Part shown: positions 9,225 to 17,679 of the stretch, piece by piece | Layout of the letters: each line of letters begins with the position of its first letter | Position numbering within the stretch: position 1 is the stretch's first letter | Source: Amycolatopsis nigrescens CSC17Ta-90 | GTDB taxonomy: Bacteria > Actinomycetota > Actinomycetes > Mycobacteriales > Pseudonocardiaceae | Length of the DNA: 64,000 nt | Assembly (NCBI RefSeq): GCF_000384315.1 | Contig: NZ_ARVW01000001.1 | Location: forward strand, 8,043,001 to 8,107,000 | Reading direction: 5' to 3' | Notes under the pieces: generated by a model | Databases searched by the model: none | The model's input: only the letters and a program-made list of their open reading frames with translations | What the model was told of the DNA's origin: nothing | Translations under genes and position numbers: made by a program

Positions 9225-10891
9225 CCGAGCCCGGCGGGCCGTTGCTCGAACTGAAGAACCTCAACGTCAGCTACCGCACCGGAAGCGGCGAGCTGCCCGC
9301 GGTGCGGGACGTGAACCTGACGCTGGCTCCGGGGGACACCCTCGGGGTCGCCGGCGAGTCGGGCTCCGGCAAGTCCACCGTCGCGATGAGCGTGCTGCGG
9401 CTGCTGCCCGGCTCGGCCAAGGTGACCGGCGAGATCCTGCTCGACGGCGAGGACGTCACCGCGATGCGCTGGGGACGGCTGCGCGCGGTCCGCTGGGCCG
9501 AGGCCTCGGTGGTCTTCCAAGGCGCGATGCACGCGCTCAACCCGGTGCGCAAGGTGGGCGAGCAGATCGCCGAGCCGATCCGGCTGCACGCACCGGATGG
9601 GAAGGACCCCGGCGAACCCGCTGAGCGCGACGTCCGCAAGCGGGTGGCCGAGCTGCTCGAACAGGTGGACCTGCCGACCAGCCGGGCCGGGGCATACCCG
9701 CACGAGCTCTCCGGCGGGCAGAAGCAGCGGGTGATGATCGCGATGGCGCTGGCCTGCCGTCCCCGGCTGATCATCGCGGACGAGCCGACCACCGCGCTGG
9801 ACGTGATCGTCCAGGCGCAGGTGCTGGAACTGATGAGCCAGCTGGTCGCCGAGCACGACATCGGGCTGGTGATGATCAGCCACGATCTGTCCGTGCTGGC
9901 CGCCACCTGCGCGAGGATCGCCGTGATGTACCGCGGTGAGCTGGTGGAGGAGCGGCCGAGCGCGGAGCTGATGGGTGCGCCGCGGCACGAGCACAGCAAG
10001 GCGCTGGCCGCCGCGTTCCCCACCGTCGGCGACCCGGTGTCGCGGTTCGCGCCCGCCACCACCAGCCCGATCCCGCCGGAACCCGAGCGCACCGGTGCGC
10101 AGGGGCACGCGCTGCTCGCCGCCGAGGATCTGCGGGTCACGTTCCGGGACCGCACCGGGGCGAAGATCAACGCCGTCGCCGGGGTGGACCTGCAGGTCTG
10201 GCGCAACGAGATCGTCGCGCTGGTCGGCCAGTCCGGCTCGGGCAAGACCACACTGGCCCGTACGTTGCTCGGCCTGCAGAAGCCGACTTCGGGCGCGGTG
10301 CTGTACGACGGTTCGCCGGTGCCGAGGTCCGGTGCCGGGCTGAAGGCGTACCGACGTCAGGTCCAGCTGGTCCTGCAGGACCCGACCAGTGCGCTCAACC
10401 CCCGCCACAGCGTGTACGAAGCGGTCGCCGAGGGCCCGAGGATCCATGCCCTGGAAGGGAACGAACGGGACATTGTGACCGCCGCGCTGGAAGCCGCCGA
10501 GCTGCGGCCCGCGGAAACCTATCTGCAACGCCTGCCGCACGAGCTCTCCGGCGGGCAGCGTCAGCGGGTGGTGATCGCCGGCGCGCTCGCGCTGCGGCCG
10601 AGCGTGCTGGTCGCCGACGAGCCGGTGGCTTCGCTGGACGCCTCGGTCCGCGGGGAGATCCTCGGGCTGCTGCTCCGGTTGCGCCGCGAGCTGGGACTTG
10701 CCGGCCTGGTGATCACCCACGACCTCGGGCTGGCCTGGAACATCGCGGACCGGGTCGCGGTGATGTACCGCGGCGAGCTGGTCGAGGTGGGTACCGTGGA
10801 ACAGGTCCTGCTGGACCCGCAGCACCAGTACACGAAGTCACTGCTCGCGGCGCTGCCAGGCGGCACCAGCGTGCGCGCCGAGACGCCGTAA
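9221..10891 (+). CDS. Fused dipeptide ABC transporter ATP-binding protein (DppD-DppF in one chain)
   Basis: A 556-residue protein with two complete ABC ATPase domains, corresponding to DppD and DppF of other bacteria, powering the permease pair. Domain 1 (about 1-260) has Walker A GESGSGKST, signature LSGGQKQR and Walker B LIIADEPT. Domain 2 (about 295-550) has GQSGSGKTT, LSGGQRQR and VLVADEPV. The oligopeptide-type C-terminal extensions are short. It starts with GTG overlapping the dppC stop and ends the operon. Such fusions are common in actinobacterial peptide transporters. Confidence 0.93.
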   Translation: MTEPGGPLLELKNLNVSYRTGSGELPAVRDVNLTLAPGDTLGVAGESGSGKSTVAMSVLRLLPGSAKVTGEILLDGEDVTAMRWGRLRAVRWAEASVVFQGAMHALNPVRKVGEQIAEPIRLHAPDGKDPGEPAERDVRKRVAELLEQVDLPTSRAGAYPHELSGGQKQRVMIAMALACRPRLIIADEPTTALDVIVQAQVLELMSQLVAEHDIGLVMISHDLSVLAATCARIAVMYRGELVEERPSAELMGAPRHEHSKALAAAFPTVGDPVSRFAPATTSPIPPEPERTGAQGHALLAAEDLRVTFRDRTGAKINAVAGVDLQVWRNEIVALVGQSGSGKTTLARTLLGLQKPTSGAVLYDGSPVPRSGAGLKAYRRQVQLVLQDPTSALNPRHSVYEAVAEGPRIHALEGNERDIVTAALEAAELRPAETYLQRLPHELSGGQRQRVVIAGALALRPSVLVADEPVASLDASVRGEILGLLLRLRRELGLAGLVITHDLGLAWNIADRVAVMYRGELVEVGTVEQVLLDPQHQYTKSLLAALPGGTSVRAETP

Positions 10892-10976
10892 TCGACCACG
10901 AAAGGAATCGCGTGCCCGCATTTTCGGCCATTGCCGCGAGTGCGTGCGAGCGCGGTGTGTAATCTTCTTCAACGAC

Positions 10977-12542
10977 ATGGCCACTACTACTGATCCCGCA
11001 CCGGATGCGCAATCGGCCGCTAATCATTCGCCGGCCGACCGCGTACTGATGCCTTCGCGCTTTCCCTATCGCACGATCGCGATGGGCACCGTCGGCAGCA
11101 CCTTGTTGCTGCTCGGCGCGCTCGGTGCCGGCGGGATCCTGATCAGCGATCCGATCCTCGGCCACGGCCCGCTCTCCTGGATCCGGTACGGCCACGGCCG
11201 CGCGCTGGCCAATGCGGTGCTCTACCTCGGTTTCGCGCTGGTCGTCTGGGCCTGGGTGCGGCTCGGCCGGTACGTGCTGGCGGGCCGGGTCGGCAGCAGG
11301 CCGATCCTGGTCGCCGCGGCGTGCTGGATCACGCCGCTGCTGTTCTCCCCGCCGCTGTTCACCAGGGACGTGTTCTCCTACCTCGGCCAGGGCGCCCAGT
11401 TGCTGCACGGGCTCAACCCGTACGGCAACGGCCCCGCCGAGCTGGACGTGCTGCCGAACGTGGTGGCCAACGTGCACGAGCTGTGGCAGACCACACCCGC
11501 GCCCTACGGCCCGCTGTTCCTGCTGGTCGCGAAGACGGTGGTGGGGATCACCGGCGACAACATGATCGCCGGGGTGATCCTGACCAGGGTGCTGCTGCTG
11601 GTGGGCCTGGCCGGGACGGTCTGGGCGCTGCCGAGGCTGGTCCGCCACCTCGGCGGAAAGCTGCCGGTGACGCTGTGGCTCGCGGTGGCCAGCCCGATGA
11701 TGATCATCCATCTGGTCGGCGGCCCGCACAACGACCTGATGATGCTGGGTTTCCTGACCACCGGCGTGCTGGCCATGCTGGAGCGCAAGCACGTGCTGGC
11801 GATCGTGCTGGTCACCGTCGGCATGCTGATCAAGCCCACCGCCGCGGTGGCGCTGCCGTTCCTGGTGTGGGTGTGGGCGAACCACCTGCCCGCCGAGGAA
11901 AGCCTTACCCGCCGCTTCTTCAAGGCGGTGATCCCGTCGGTCGGCATCTTCGGTGTGGTGTTCGTCGCCGGTACCTGGATCTCGCTGGGCACGTTCAACC
12001 TCGGCTGGCTGGACGGCCTGAAGGCGCCGGGCCTGATCACGAACTGGCTGAACTTCCCGACCGGTATCGGCGAGATGTTCTACAACCTGGTGCACCTGAT
12101 CGTGGACGTGCCGTCCTCGCCGTTCGTCACGGTGGCAAGGGCGATCGCCTGGGCCGCGTTCGCGGTGCTCGTCGTCCGGCAGTGGTGGCTGGCCAGGAAC
12201 GGCGGCAACGAGGCGATCTTCCGGATGGCGGTGGCGCTGCTGGCCAACGCCATCCTGATCGCGCCGACCCTGCCCTGGTACCTGACCTGGGGCTTCGTCA
12301 TCGCCTCCGCCTTCCCGTGGCGGCGCCGGCATCTCGCGGTGGTGGTCGCGGTTTCGGTGTTCCTGGTCATGGTCTACTACCCGACCGGTGAGCAGGCGCT
12401 CTACGACTGGTGGTTCATGGGTGTCGTGGTCGCGGTGAGCCTGTACGCCGCCGCGTCGCTGCTGCGCCCGGACCCGCTGGGGCTGGTCGCGGCCTGGCGC
12501 AAACCGCCGCGCCCGCTCGACGAGCGGCTGCCGTCGGCCTGA
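10977..12542 (+). CDS. Polyprenyl-phosphomannose-dependent alpha-1,6-mannosyltransferase-like GT-C protein (MptB family)
   Basis: A 521-residue multi-pass membrane glycosyltransferase of the GT-C type, resembling mycobacterial/corynebacterial MptA/MptB, which elongate the mannan core of lipomannan and lipoarabinomannan using decaprenyl-phosphomannose outside the membrane. The first extracytoplasmic loop contains FTRDVFSYLGQGAQLLHGLN, with the acidic residue typical of GT-C active sites. I prefer the ATG at 10977 over the GTG at 10944. A TAATCT hexamer at 10960-10965 lies just upstream, so the transcript may be nearly leaderless. It stands alone between the dpp operon and a propeller gene. Confidence 0.85.
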   Translation: MATTTDPAPDAQSAANHSPADRVLMPSRFPYRTIAMGTVGSTLLLLGALGAGGILISDPILGHGPLSWIRYGHGRALANAVLYLGFALVVWAWVRLGRYVLAGRVGSRPILVAAACWITPLLFSPPLFTRDVFSYLGQGAQLLHGLNPYGNGPAELDVLPNVVANVHELWQTTPAPYGPLFLLVAKTVVGITGDNMIAGVILTRVLLLVGLAGTVWALPRLVRHLGGKLPVTLWLAVASPMMIIHLVGGPHNDLMMLGFLTTGVLAMLERKHVLAIVLVTVGMLIKPTAAVALPFLVWVWANHLPAEESLTRRFFKAVIPSVGIFGVVFVAGTWISLGTFNLGWLDGLKAPGLITNWLNFPTGIGEMFYNLVHLIVDVPSSPFVTVARAIAWAAFAVLVVRQWWLARNGGNEAIFRMAVALLANAILIAPTLPWYLTWGFVIASAFPWRRRHLAVVVAVSVFLVMVYYPTGEQALYDWWFMGVVVAVSLYAAASLLRPDPLGLVAAWRKPPRPLDERLPSA

Positions 12543-12582
12543 CCCTTCCTTCGTCGGTTCCCCGGCGGTGTTGAATGGCTTG

Positions 12583-13629
12583 ATGCGCACCGGAAAGCTC
12601 GCGTTGTCCCTGGCAGGGCTGCTGATCATCACCGTGCTGGCCGTGCCGGGCACGGCGGCCGCGGCCGGACCCGGCTGGCGGCTCACCCCGACCGGCTCCA
12701 CCGCGCAGCTGCGCGGCCTGTCCGCGGTGTCCGGCACGGTGGCCTGGGCATCCGGCAGCCAGGGCACCGTCCTGCGCACCGTGGACGGCGGGCGGAGCTG
12801 GCAGTCGGTGTCGCCACCGGAGACCGCCGAACTCGACTTCCGGGACATCGAGGCCTTCGACGCCGAGCACGCGGTCGCGCTCTCCATCGGGGAAGGGGAG
12901 AAGTCGCGGATCTACCGCACCGGCGACGGCGGCCGGAGCTGGACCGAGTCCTTCCGCAACACCGTGCCGGCCGCGTTCTACGACTGCATCGCCTTCTTCG
13001 ACCCGCTGCGCGGGCTGGCCATGGGCGACCCGGTCGACGGCAAGATCCAGATCCTGTCCACATGGGACGGTGGCAGGCACTGGCGGCCGATACCGGAGCG
13101 GAACCTGCCGGACGCGCTGCCGGGAGAGGCCGGGTTCGCCGCCAGCGGCCAGTGCCTGAGCACCGCCGGCCCGTTCGACGCGTGGATCGGCACCGGCGGC
13201 GGCGCCCAGTCGCGGGTACTGCGTTCCGGCGACGGCGGCCGGACCTGGAAAGCGGTGACCACGCCGATCGCGAGCGGTCCGTCGGCCGGGGTGTTCGCCA
13301 CCGGTTTCCGCGACCCGCGGCACGGCCTCGCCATCGGCGGTGACTACGCGGACCCCACCAACCCGGCACCGGCGCTGGCCACCAGCCGGGACGGCGGCCG
13401 GAGCTGGCACGCCGCCGAGCGGGCACCGACCGGTTACCGCTCGGGCCTGGCCTGGCGCGACGGCCGGACCGTGCTCGCGGTGGGCCCGACCGGCAGCGAC
13501 ATCAGCCACGACGGCGGCGGCCACTGGCGGCCGGTCGACACCGGCAGCTTCGACACCGTGGACTGCACCCACTCCGGCGCCTGCTGGGCCGCCGGCGAAA
13601 AAGGCCGCGCCGCCGTCCTCGGCCCCTGA
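12583..13629 (+). CDS. Secreted Ycf48/Hcf136-like beta-propeller protein
   Basis: A 348-residue secreted protein with an N-terminal signal peptide (LALSLAGLLIITVLAVPGTAAAA). It carries repeated Asp-box/BNR-like blades of the form S.DGGRSW or TGDGGRSW (at least five: TVDGGRSW, TGDGGRSW, SGDGGRTW, SRDGGRSW, SHDGGGHW), as in the Ycf48/Hcf136 propeller family. Actinobacterial members are often labelled oxidoreductase without biochemical proof; I see no cofactor site. The start is the ATG at 12583, before the signal peptide. A strong hairpin terminator follows its stop. Confidence 0.85.
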   Translation: MRTGKLALSLAGLLIITVLAVPGTAAAAGPGWRLTPTGSTAQLRGLSAVSGTVAWASGSQGTVLRTVDGGRSWQSVSPPETAELDFRDIEAFDAEHAVALSIGEGEKSRIYRTGDGGRSWTESFRNTVPAAFYDCIAFFDPLRGLAMGDPVDGKIQILSTWDGGRHWRPIPERNLPDALPGEAGFAASGQCLSTAGPFDAWIGTGGGAQSRVLRSGDGGRTWKAVTTPIASGPSAGVFATGFRDPRHGLAIGGDYADPTNPAPALATSRDGGRSWHAAERAPTGYRSGLAWRDGRTVLAVGPTGSDISHDGGGHWRPVDTGSFDTVDCTHSGACWAAGEKGRAAVLGP

Positions 13630-13630
13630 C

Positions 13631-13688
13631 GGGCAAATAGCCGACTATTTGCCCTTTTCCGGTGGGGCAAGAAGTCGGCTATTTGCCC
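13631..13688. terminator. Nested inverted repeats, likely bidirectional terminator
   Basis: Bases 13631-13639 (GGGCAAATA) pair with 13646-13654 (TATTTGCCC) around a 6-base loop, followed by TTTT, giving a terminator for the plus-strand propeller gene. The longer arm 13631-13645 (GGGCAAATAGCCGAC) is also perfectly complementary to 13674-13688, giving an alternative 15-bp stem. The region lies between convergent genes and ends at the stop codon of the minus-strand PPOX gene. Confidence 0.75.
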
Positions 13689-13689
13689 G

Positions 13690-14106
13690 TTAGGTGGAGG
13701 TCCAGCCGCGCCAGGTGTGGACGTGGGTGGTCACGACGTCGCCCTCGGGCGGGTGGGTGCGGTACTGCGGGTACTTGGCGCGCAGCAGCTCGACCGGCGC
13801 GGCCCGGTCGGCGGACGCGGTGCGAACCTCGGCCACGCCGTCCGCCCGCGCCCACCAGAGCAGCGACCAGTCGTCCTCGTAGTGGTCCACCAGGAAGGCC
13901 ACCGCGGGGTTCGCCCTGATGTTGCGCAGCCGGCGGAGATCCGTGCTGCTCTTGGGCTTGTGATCGACCGCGAACACGATCCGGTCTCCGTCCACCGCGA
14001 AGGTCACCGGGACCAGATGCGGCACGCCGTCCGCAGCGGCGGTGGCCAGCCTGGCGACCCTGGCCGTCGCGAACCGCTCCCTGACCTGATCCTCCGGCAG
14101 TCGCAT
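13690..14106 (-). CDS. PPOX-class F420-dependent oxidoreductase (TIGR03668-like)
   Basis: A 138-residue split-barrel flavin/deazaflavin-binding protein of the pyridoxamine 5'-phosphate oxidase superfamily. The start (FATARVARLATAAADGVPHLVPVTFAVDGDRIVF is the segment from residue 12) and the later WWARADG and RTHPPEGDVV segments match the Rv-type F420 families common in actinobacteria. The substrate is unknown. The gene is followed by the nested inverted repeats at 13631-13688 and preceded, 18 bases upstream, by the LD-carboxypeptidase gene on the same strand. Confidence 0.85.
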   Translation of the reverse strand: MRLPEDQVRERFATARVARLATAAADGVPHLVPVTFAVDGDRIVFAVDHKPKSSTDLRRLRNIRANPAVAFLVDHYEDDWSLLWWARADGVAEVRTASADRAAPVELLRAKYPQYRTHPPEGDVVTTHVHTWRGWTST

Positions 14107-14124
14107 GCACCCACCCTAGGAGCG

Positions 14125-15030
14125 TTAGCTGAGCGCGGGTTCGAGCAGGGTGAGGGTGGCGGCGTCGGCGTCCAGCTCGGCCGGCACGCCGAGCGGGATG
14201 GTCAGCGACCCAGGCAGATGGCCGAAGCCCAGCTCCCAGCCTATCGGCACGCCGAGTGGGCCGAGCCGGTCGAGCATCAGCGCCCGCACCTGGTCGAGCG
14301 GTCCGCAGCGGGTCCACGAGCCGAGCGCGATACCGGCCACGCCGTCGAACCAGCCGGTGCGCAGCAGCTGGGTCAGCATGCGGTCGAGCCGGTAGACGCT
14401 TTCGGTGACGTCTTCGAGCACCGCGATGGCACCTTTGGCGGGCCGGTGCTCGACCGCGCCCGTGCTCGCGGCCAGCAGGCTCAGGTTCCCGCCGACCAGC
14501 GGACCGCGGGCGGTGCCCGGCACCAGCGCGCTCCCGCCCGGTTTGCGCAGTACCAACGCTTTCTCCGGTTCGAACAGCATCCGGTGCAGCCCCGCGGTGG
14601 CCTCGGCGTCGAAATGCACGCTGGCCGGCATCGGGGAGAACAGCGTGGCCAGGTCCAGGTGCACGCCCACCGCCTCGTGCAGCGCGGTGACGTCGCTGGA
14701 CCCGGCGAGCAGCTTCGGCCCGGCGGCCCGCAGCGCCGGCCAGTCCACCAGGTCCAGCATCCGCATGCAGCCGTACCCGCCGCGGGCCGCCAGCACCGCG
14801 CTCACCTCCGGATCCAGCCAGGCGGCGCTGAACTCCTCGGCCCGCTGCGCGTCCGGCGCCGCGAGGTAGTCCACAGCGGACTGTCCACTGCGGACACCCG
14901 CGGCCTCGCGGACGCGCAGGCCCCACGACTCCAGCACCGGCACGGCCGCGTCCAGCAGCCCGATCGGCACCGGGCCCGCCGGGGCCACCACCGCGACCGT
15001 GTCACCGCGCCGTAGCCTCGGCGGCCTCAC
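14125..15030 (-). CDS. LD-carboxypeptidase, peptidase family S66
   Basis: A 301-residue serine peptidase of the LdcA/S66 family, which removes the terminal D-Ala from L,D-tetrapeptides during peptidoglycan recycling, or acts on similar substrates such as microcin C7 in MccF. The non-classical Ser-Glu-His triad is visible: Ser112 in LLAGSSDVTALH, Glu206 in AVLEDVTES and His271 in GFGHLPGS. It starts with GTG overlapping the stop of the S9 peptidase gene (GTGA). There is no signal peptide, which fits a cytoplasmic recycling role. Confidence 0.92.
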   Translation of the reverse strand: MRPPRLRRGDTVAVVAPAGPVPIGLLDAAVPVLESWGLRVREAAGVRSGQSAVDYLAAPDAQRAEEFSAAWLDPEVSAVLAARGGYGCMRMLDLVDWPALRAAGPKLLAGSSDVTALHEAVGVHLDLATLFSPMPASVHFDAEATAGLHRMLFEPEKALVLRKPGGSALVPGTARGPLVGGNLSLLAASTGAVEHRPAKGAIAVLEDVTESVYRLDRMLTQLLRTGWFDGVAGIALGSWTRCGPLDQVRALMLDRLGPLGVPIGWELGFGHLPGSLTIPLGVPAELDADAATLTLLEPALS

Positions 15031-16973
15031 CGCCGCAGCTCGAGGTGCGCCACGCCTGGAGTGTCGAAGCCGAACACCTGCCCGTAGAAGGACAGCTCGG
15101 CCTCCATCGCGGCGATCATCGTCTCCGCCTTGCGGAAACCGTGCTGCTCGCCTTCGAAGGTCAGATAGGCATGCGGCACCTCGCTGCCCCGCAGCGACTC
15201 CACGAACCGGTCGGCCTGCTCCGGCGGGCAGATCTCGTCCTCCAGTCCCTGCAGGAACAGCACCGGCCCGGCCAGCGTGCCGGCGTGCGAGATGGGCGAG
15301 CGCTCGCGGTACCGCTCGGCGGTCTCCGGCAGCGGCCCGACCAGCCCGTCAAGGTAGCGGGACTCGAAGTCGTGGGTCTCGCCGCCCTCACCGGTCCAGC
15401 CGTACAGGTCCAGGATCGGGTACTTCACCGTGCCCGCCCGGTACCGCCGCTGGGTGGTCATCGACATGGCCGAGGTGAAACCGCCCGCGCTGCCACCGCG
15501 GATGGCCAGCCGGTCACCGTCGGCGATGCCCTCCGCGACGAGCGCGTCGGCGACCGCGACGCAGTCGGAGACGTCGACAACGCCCCACTGTTCGCGCAGC
15601 CGTTCGCGGTAGCGCCTGCCGTAACCGGTGGAGCCTCCGTAGTTGACCGCCACCACGCCGATGCCGCGGCTGGTGAAGAACGCGAAGTCGAGGTCGAGCG
15701 TCGGGAAGTTGCGCCCGGTCGGACCGCCGTGCACGTGGACCAGGTACGGCGGCAGCTCGCCGTCCGGCGCGACGTGGTCGGGGTTCGCCGGCGGGTACAG
15801 GTAGGCCGGGATCGGCTCGCCGTCCGCGGTGGTGAACATCCGTTCCTCTGGCACCGGCAGGTACTCCGCGGGTGGCGCCGGTTCCGCGTCCGCCCGCGGG
15901 GACACCTCGGTCACCGTGCCGGCGGTCAGGTCCACGTGCACCACCGCCGCTTCCCGCGTCGGGCCCCCGGCGATCCCGACGACGCCGCCTTTGTACGCGG
16001 CGAACGCGGACGCCCACACCGGCAGCTCGCGCGCGGCCGGCACCTCGGTCACCGTGCCGGTCGCTTCGTCCAGCACGGCGAGCCGGCCGGAGCTGAGCAC
16101 CGCGTGCCGGCCGGAGTCGAGCTGCGTGAACCAGCGCGAGCCCAGCTTCCACAGCGGGCCGCCGAGTTCCTCGGTCACCGGCGCGAGGTTCGTCACCTTC
16201 CCGTCCAGTCCGATCCGGTGCAGGTTCCACCAGCCGTCCGGGTCCAGCAGAGCCAACAGGGTGCCGCCGGGTTCCCATTCGAGTTGGCACACCGATATGC
16301 CTGGCCCGCCGGCCAGTACCCGATGCGGGCCGAAGCTCCCGTCGGCGGCGACCTCGGCGACGCAGAGTTCGGTCTCGTCCCACGGCATCGCCGGGTGCGC
16401 CCAGCCGAGCCAGGCCGCGTGGCCGCCGTCCGGCGAGAGCTGCGGCCCGGTGAGGAAGTGGTGGCTCGCCGCCAGCGGCCGCGGCGGCCGTCCGTCCAAC
16501 TGGATCGCGACCAGGTCCCTGGCCACGTCCGCGCGGCGGGGACCCGCGCTCCGCTCGCGCACCGCCCACACCTCACCGTCGGGGCCCGGGTGCAGGTCGC
16601 CGTAGCGGATGGCCTGCGGCGACTCGGGTTCCGGTGTGATCGGGGTGACCTCTCCGGTGTCCAGGTCACGCCGGTAGACGCGCTGGTCGTCCCAGTGCGT
16701 GAAGACCAGTGCGCGGCCGGTCACCGTCCACGGCCGGCCGCCGTATTCGTGCACCCGGTTGCGGGCGTTCCACGGTGCCGGCAGCAGCTCTTCGAGGGTG
16801 CCGTCCGTGCCGGCCCGTACCAGCGCGAGGCGGCCGCCTTCGGCAGGTCTCGCCTCGGCCCACCACACCTCGCCGTCCACCACGTCCAGCCATTGCGCGC
16901 CGCCACCGGCCGCGGCCACGTCGGCCGCGCTGATCGGTGAGGTCCAGGTTCCGTAAGGCATGGTTGTCGACAC
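15027..16973 (-). CDS. S9 family prolyl oligopeptidase-like peptidase
   Basis: A 648-residue cytoplasmic serine peptidase with an N-terminal beta-propeller (about 1-390) and a C-terminal alpha/beta-hydrolase domain. The catalytic serine is in RGGSAGGFTSA, the Asp in QGLEDEICPPEQ and the His in EGEQHGFRKAE. The family cleaves small peptides or acyl-peptides. The GTG at 16973 is used; a nearby in-frame ATG four codons later would change little. It is the first gene of a coupled pair with the S66 carboxypeptidase, suggesting joint peptide breakdown. Confidence 0.92.
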   Translation of the reverse strand: MSTTMPYGTWTSPISAADVAAAGGGAQWLDVVDGEVWWAEARPAEGGRLALVRAGTDGTLEELLPAPWNARNRVHEYGGRPWTVTGRALVFTHWDDQRVYRRDLDTGEVTPITPEPESPQAIRYGDLHPGPDGEVWAVRERSAGPRRADVARDLVAIQLDGRPPRPLAASHHFLTGPQLSPDGGHAAWLGWAHPAMPWDETELCVAEVAADGSFGPHRVLAGGPGISVCQLEWEPGGTLLALLDPDGWWNLHRIGLDGKVTNLAPVTEELGGPLWKLGSRWFTQLDSGRHAVLSSGRLAVLDEATGTVTEVPAARELPVWASAFAAYKGGVVGIAGGPTREAAVVHVDLTAGTVTEVSPRADAEPAPPAEYLPVPEERMFTTADGEPIPAYLYPPANPDHVAPDGELPPYLVHVHGGPTGRNFPTLDLDFAFFTSRGIGVVAVNYGGSTGYGRRYRERLREQWGVVDVSDCVAVADALVAEGIADGDRLAIRGGSAGGFTSAMSMTTQRRYRAGTVKYPILDLYGWTGEGGETHDFESRYLDGLVGPLPETAERYRERSPISHAGTLAGPVLFLQGLEDEICPPEQADRFVESLRGSEVPHAYLTFEGEQHGFRKAETMIAAMEAELSFYGQVFGFDTPGVAHLELRR

Positions 16974-17095
16974 ATTCGCAGCTTAGTGAACAGGGCTTAC
17001 GAAGGGTGCATCGCGCGGGACCAAACCAGCGGCGCCGGGCAGATGCGGGGCGGCGGATGCCGATCATGGAGACGTGGCTTAGGGTCTGTGGTGCC

Positions 17096-17671
17096 ATGGC
17101 TCGCGTAATTCATGTCTTCCGTCAACCCGACCGGTTCGTCGCCGGCACGGTCGGTGAACCCGGCGACCGCACGTTCTACCTGCAGGCGTCCGAGGACGTC
17201 CGCACGATCAGCGTGACCATCGAGAAGCAACAGGTGGCCGTGCTCGCCGAGCGTCTCGGCTCGCTGCTCGAAGAGGTCGCCAACCGGTTCGGCGCGGAGG
17301 TGCCCGCTGAGGTGCCGGACGACCTGGTGGACGTCGACCCGCTCGACGTGCCGGTCGAGGAGGAGTTCCGGGTGGGCACCATGGGACTCGGCTGGGACGC
17401 GGAGAGCAGCGCGGTGGTGATCGAGCTGCTCGCCATCACCGAAGGCGAAGTGGACGAAACCGTCGTGCTCGACGACACCGAGGAAGGCCCGGACGCGGTG
17501 CGGGTGTTCCTCAGCCCGGCGGCCGCGAGGGCCTTCGCCGAACGGGCCGACCGGGTGATCAACGCCGGCCGCAAGCCCTGCCCGCTGTGCGGCGAGCCGC
17601 TGGACCCCGCCGGGCACATCTGCCCGCGCCAGAACGGGTACCGGCGAGACGCCGAAGTGGCAGAGGACTGA
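17096..17671 (+). CDS. DUF3090 family protein
   Basis: A 191-residue conserved actinobacterial protein of unknown function, recognised from MARVIHVFRQPDRFVAGT and the C-terminal zinc-knuckle-like segment CPLCGEPLDPAGHICPRQNG, with CxxC and a later His/Cys pair. In many actinobacteria it sits with SCO1664-family and MSMEG_4193-type phosphatase genes near mshC of mycothiol biosynthesis. Here the SCO1664 gene follows after 8 bases, but neither phosphatase nor mshC is in the window. The acidic C-terminus ends AEVAED. Confidence 0.92.
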   Translation: MARVIHVFRQPDRFVAGTVGEPGDRTFYLQASEDVRTISVTIEKQQVAVLAERLGSLLEEVANRFGAEVPAEVPDDLVDVDPLDVPVEEEFRVGTMGLGWDAESSAVVIELLAITEGEVDETVVLDDTEEGPDAVRVFLSPAAARAFAERADRVINAGRKPCPLCGEPLDPAGHICPRQNGYRRDAEVAED

Positions 17672-17679
17672 GCGACGCG

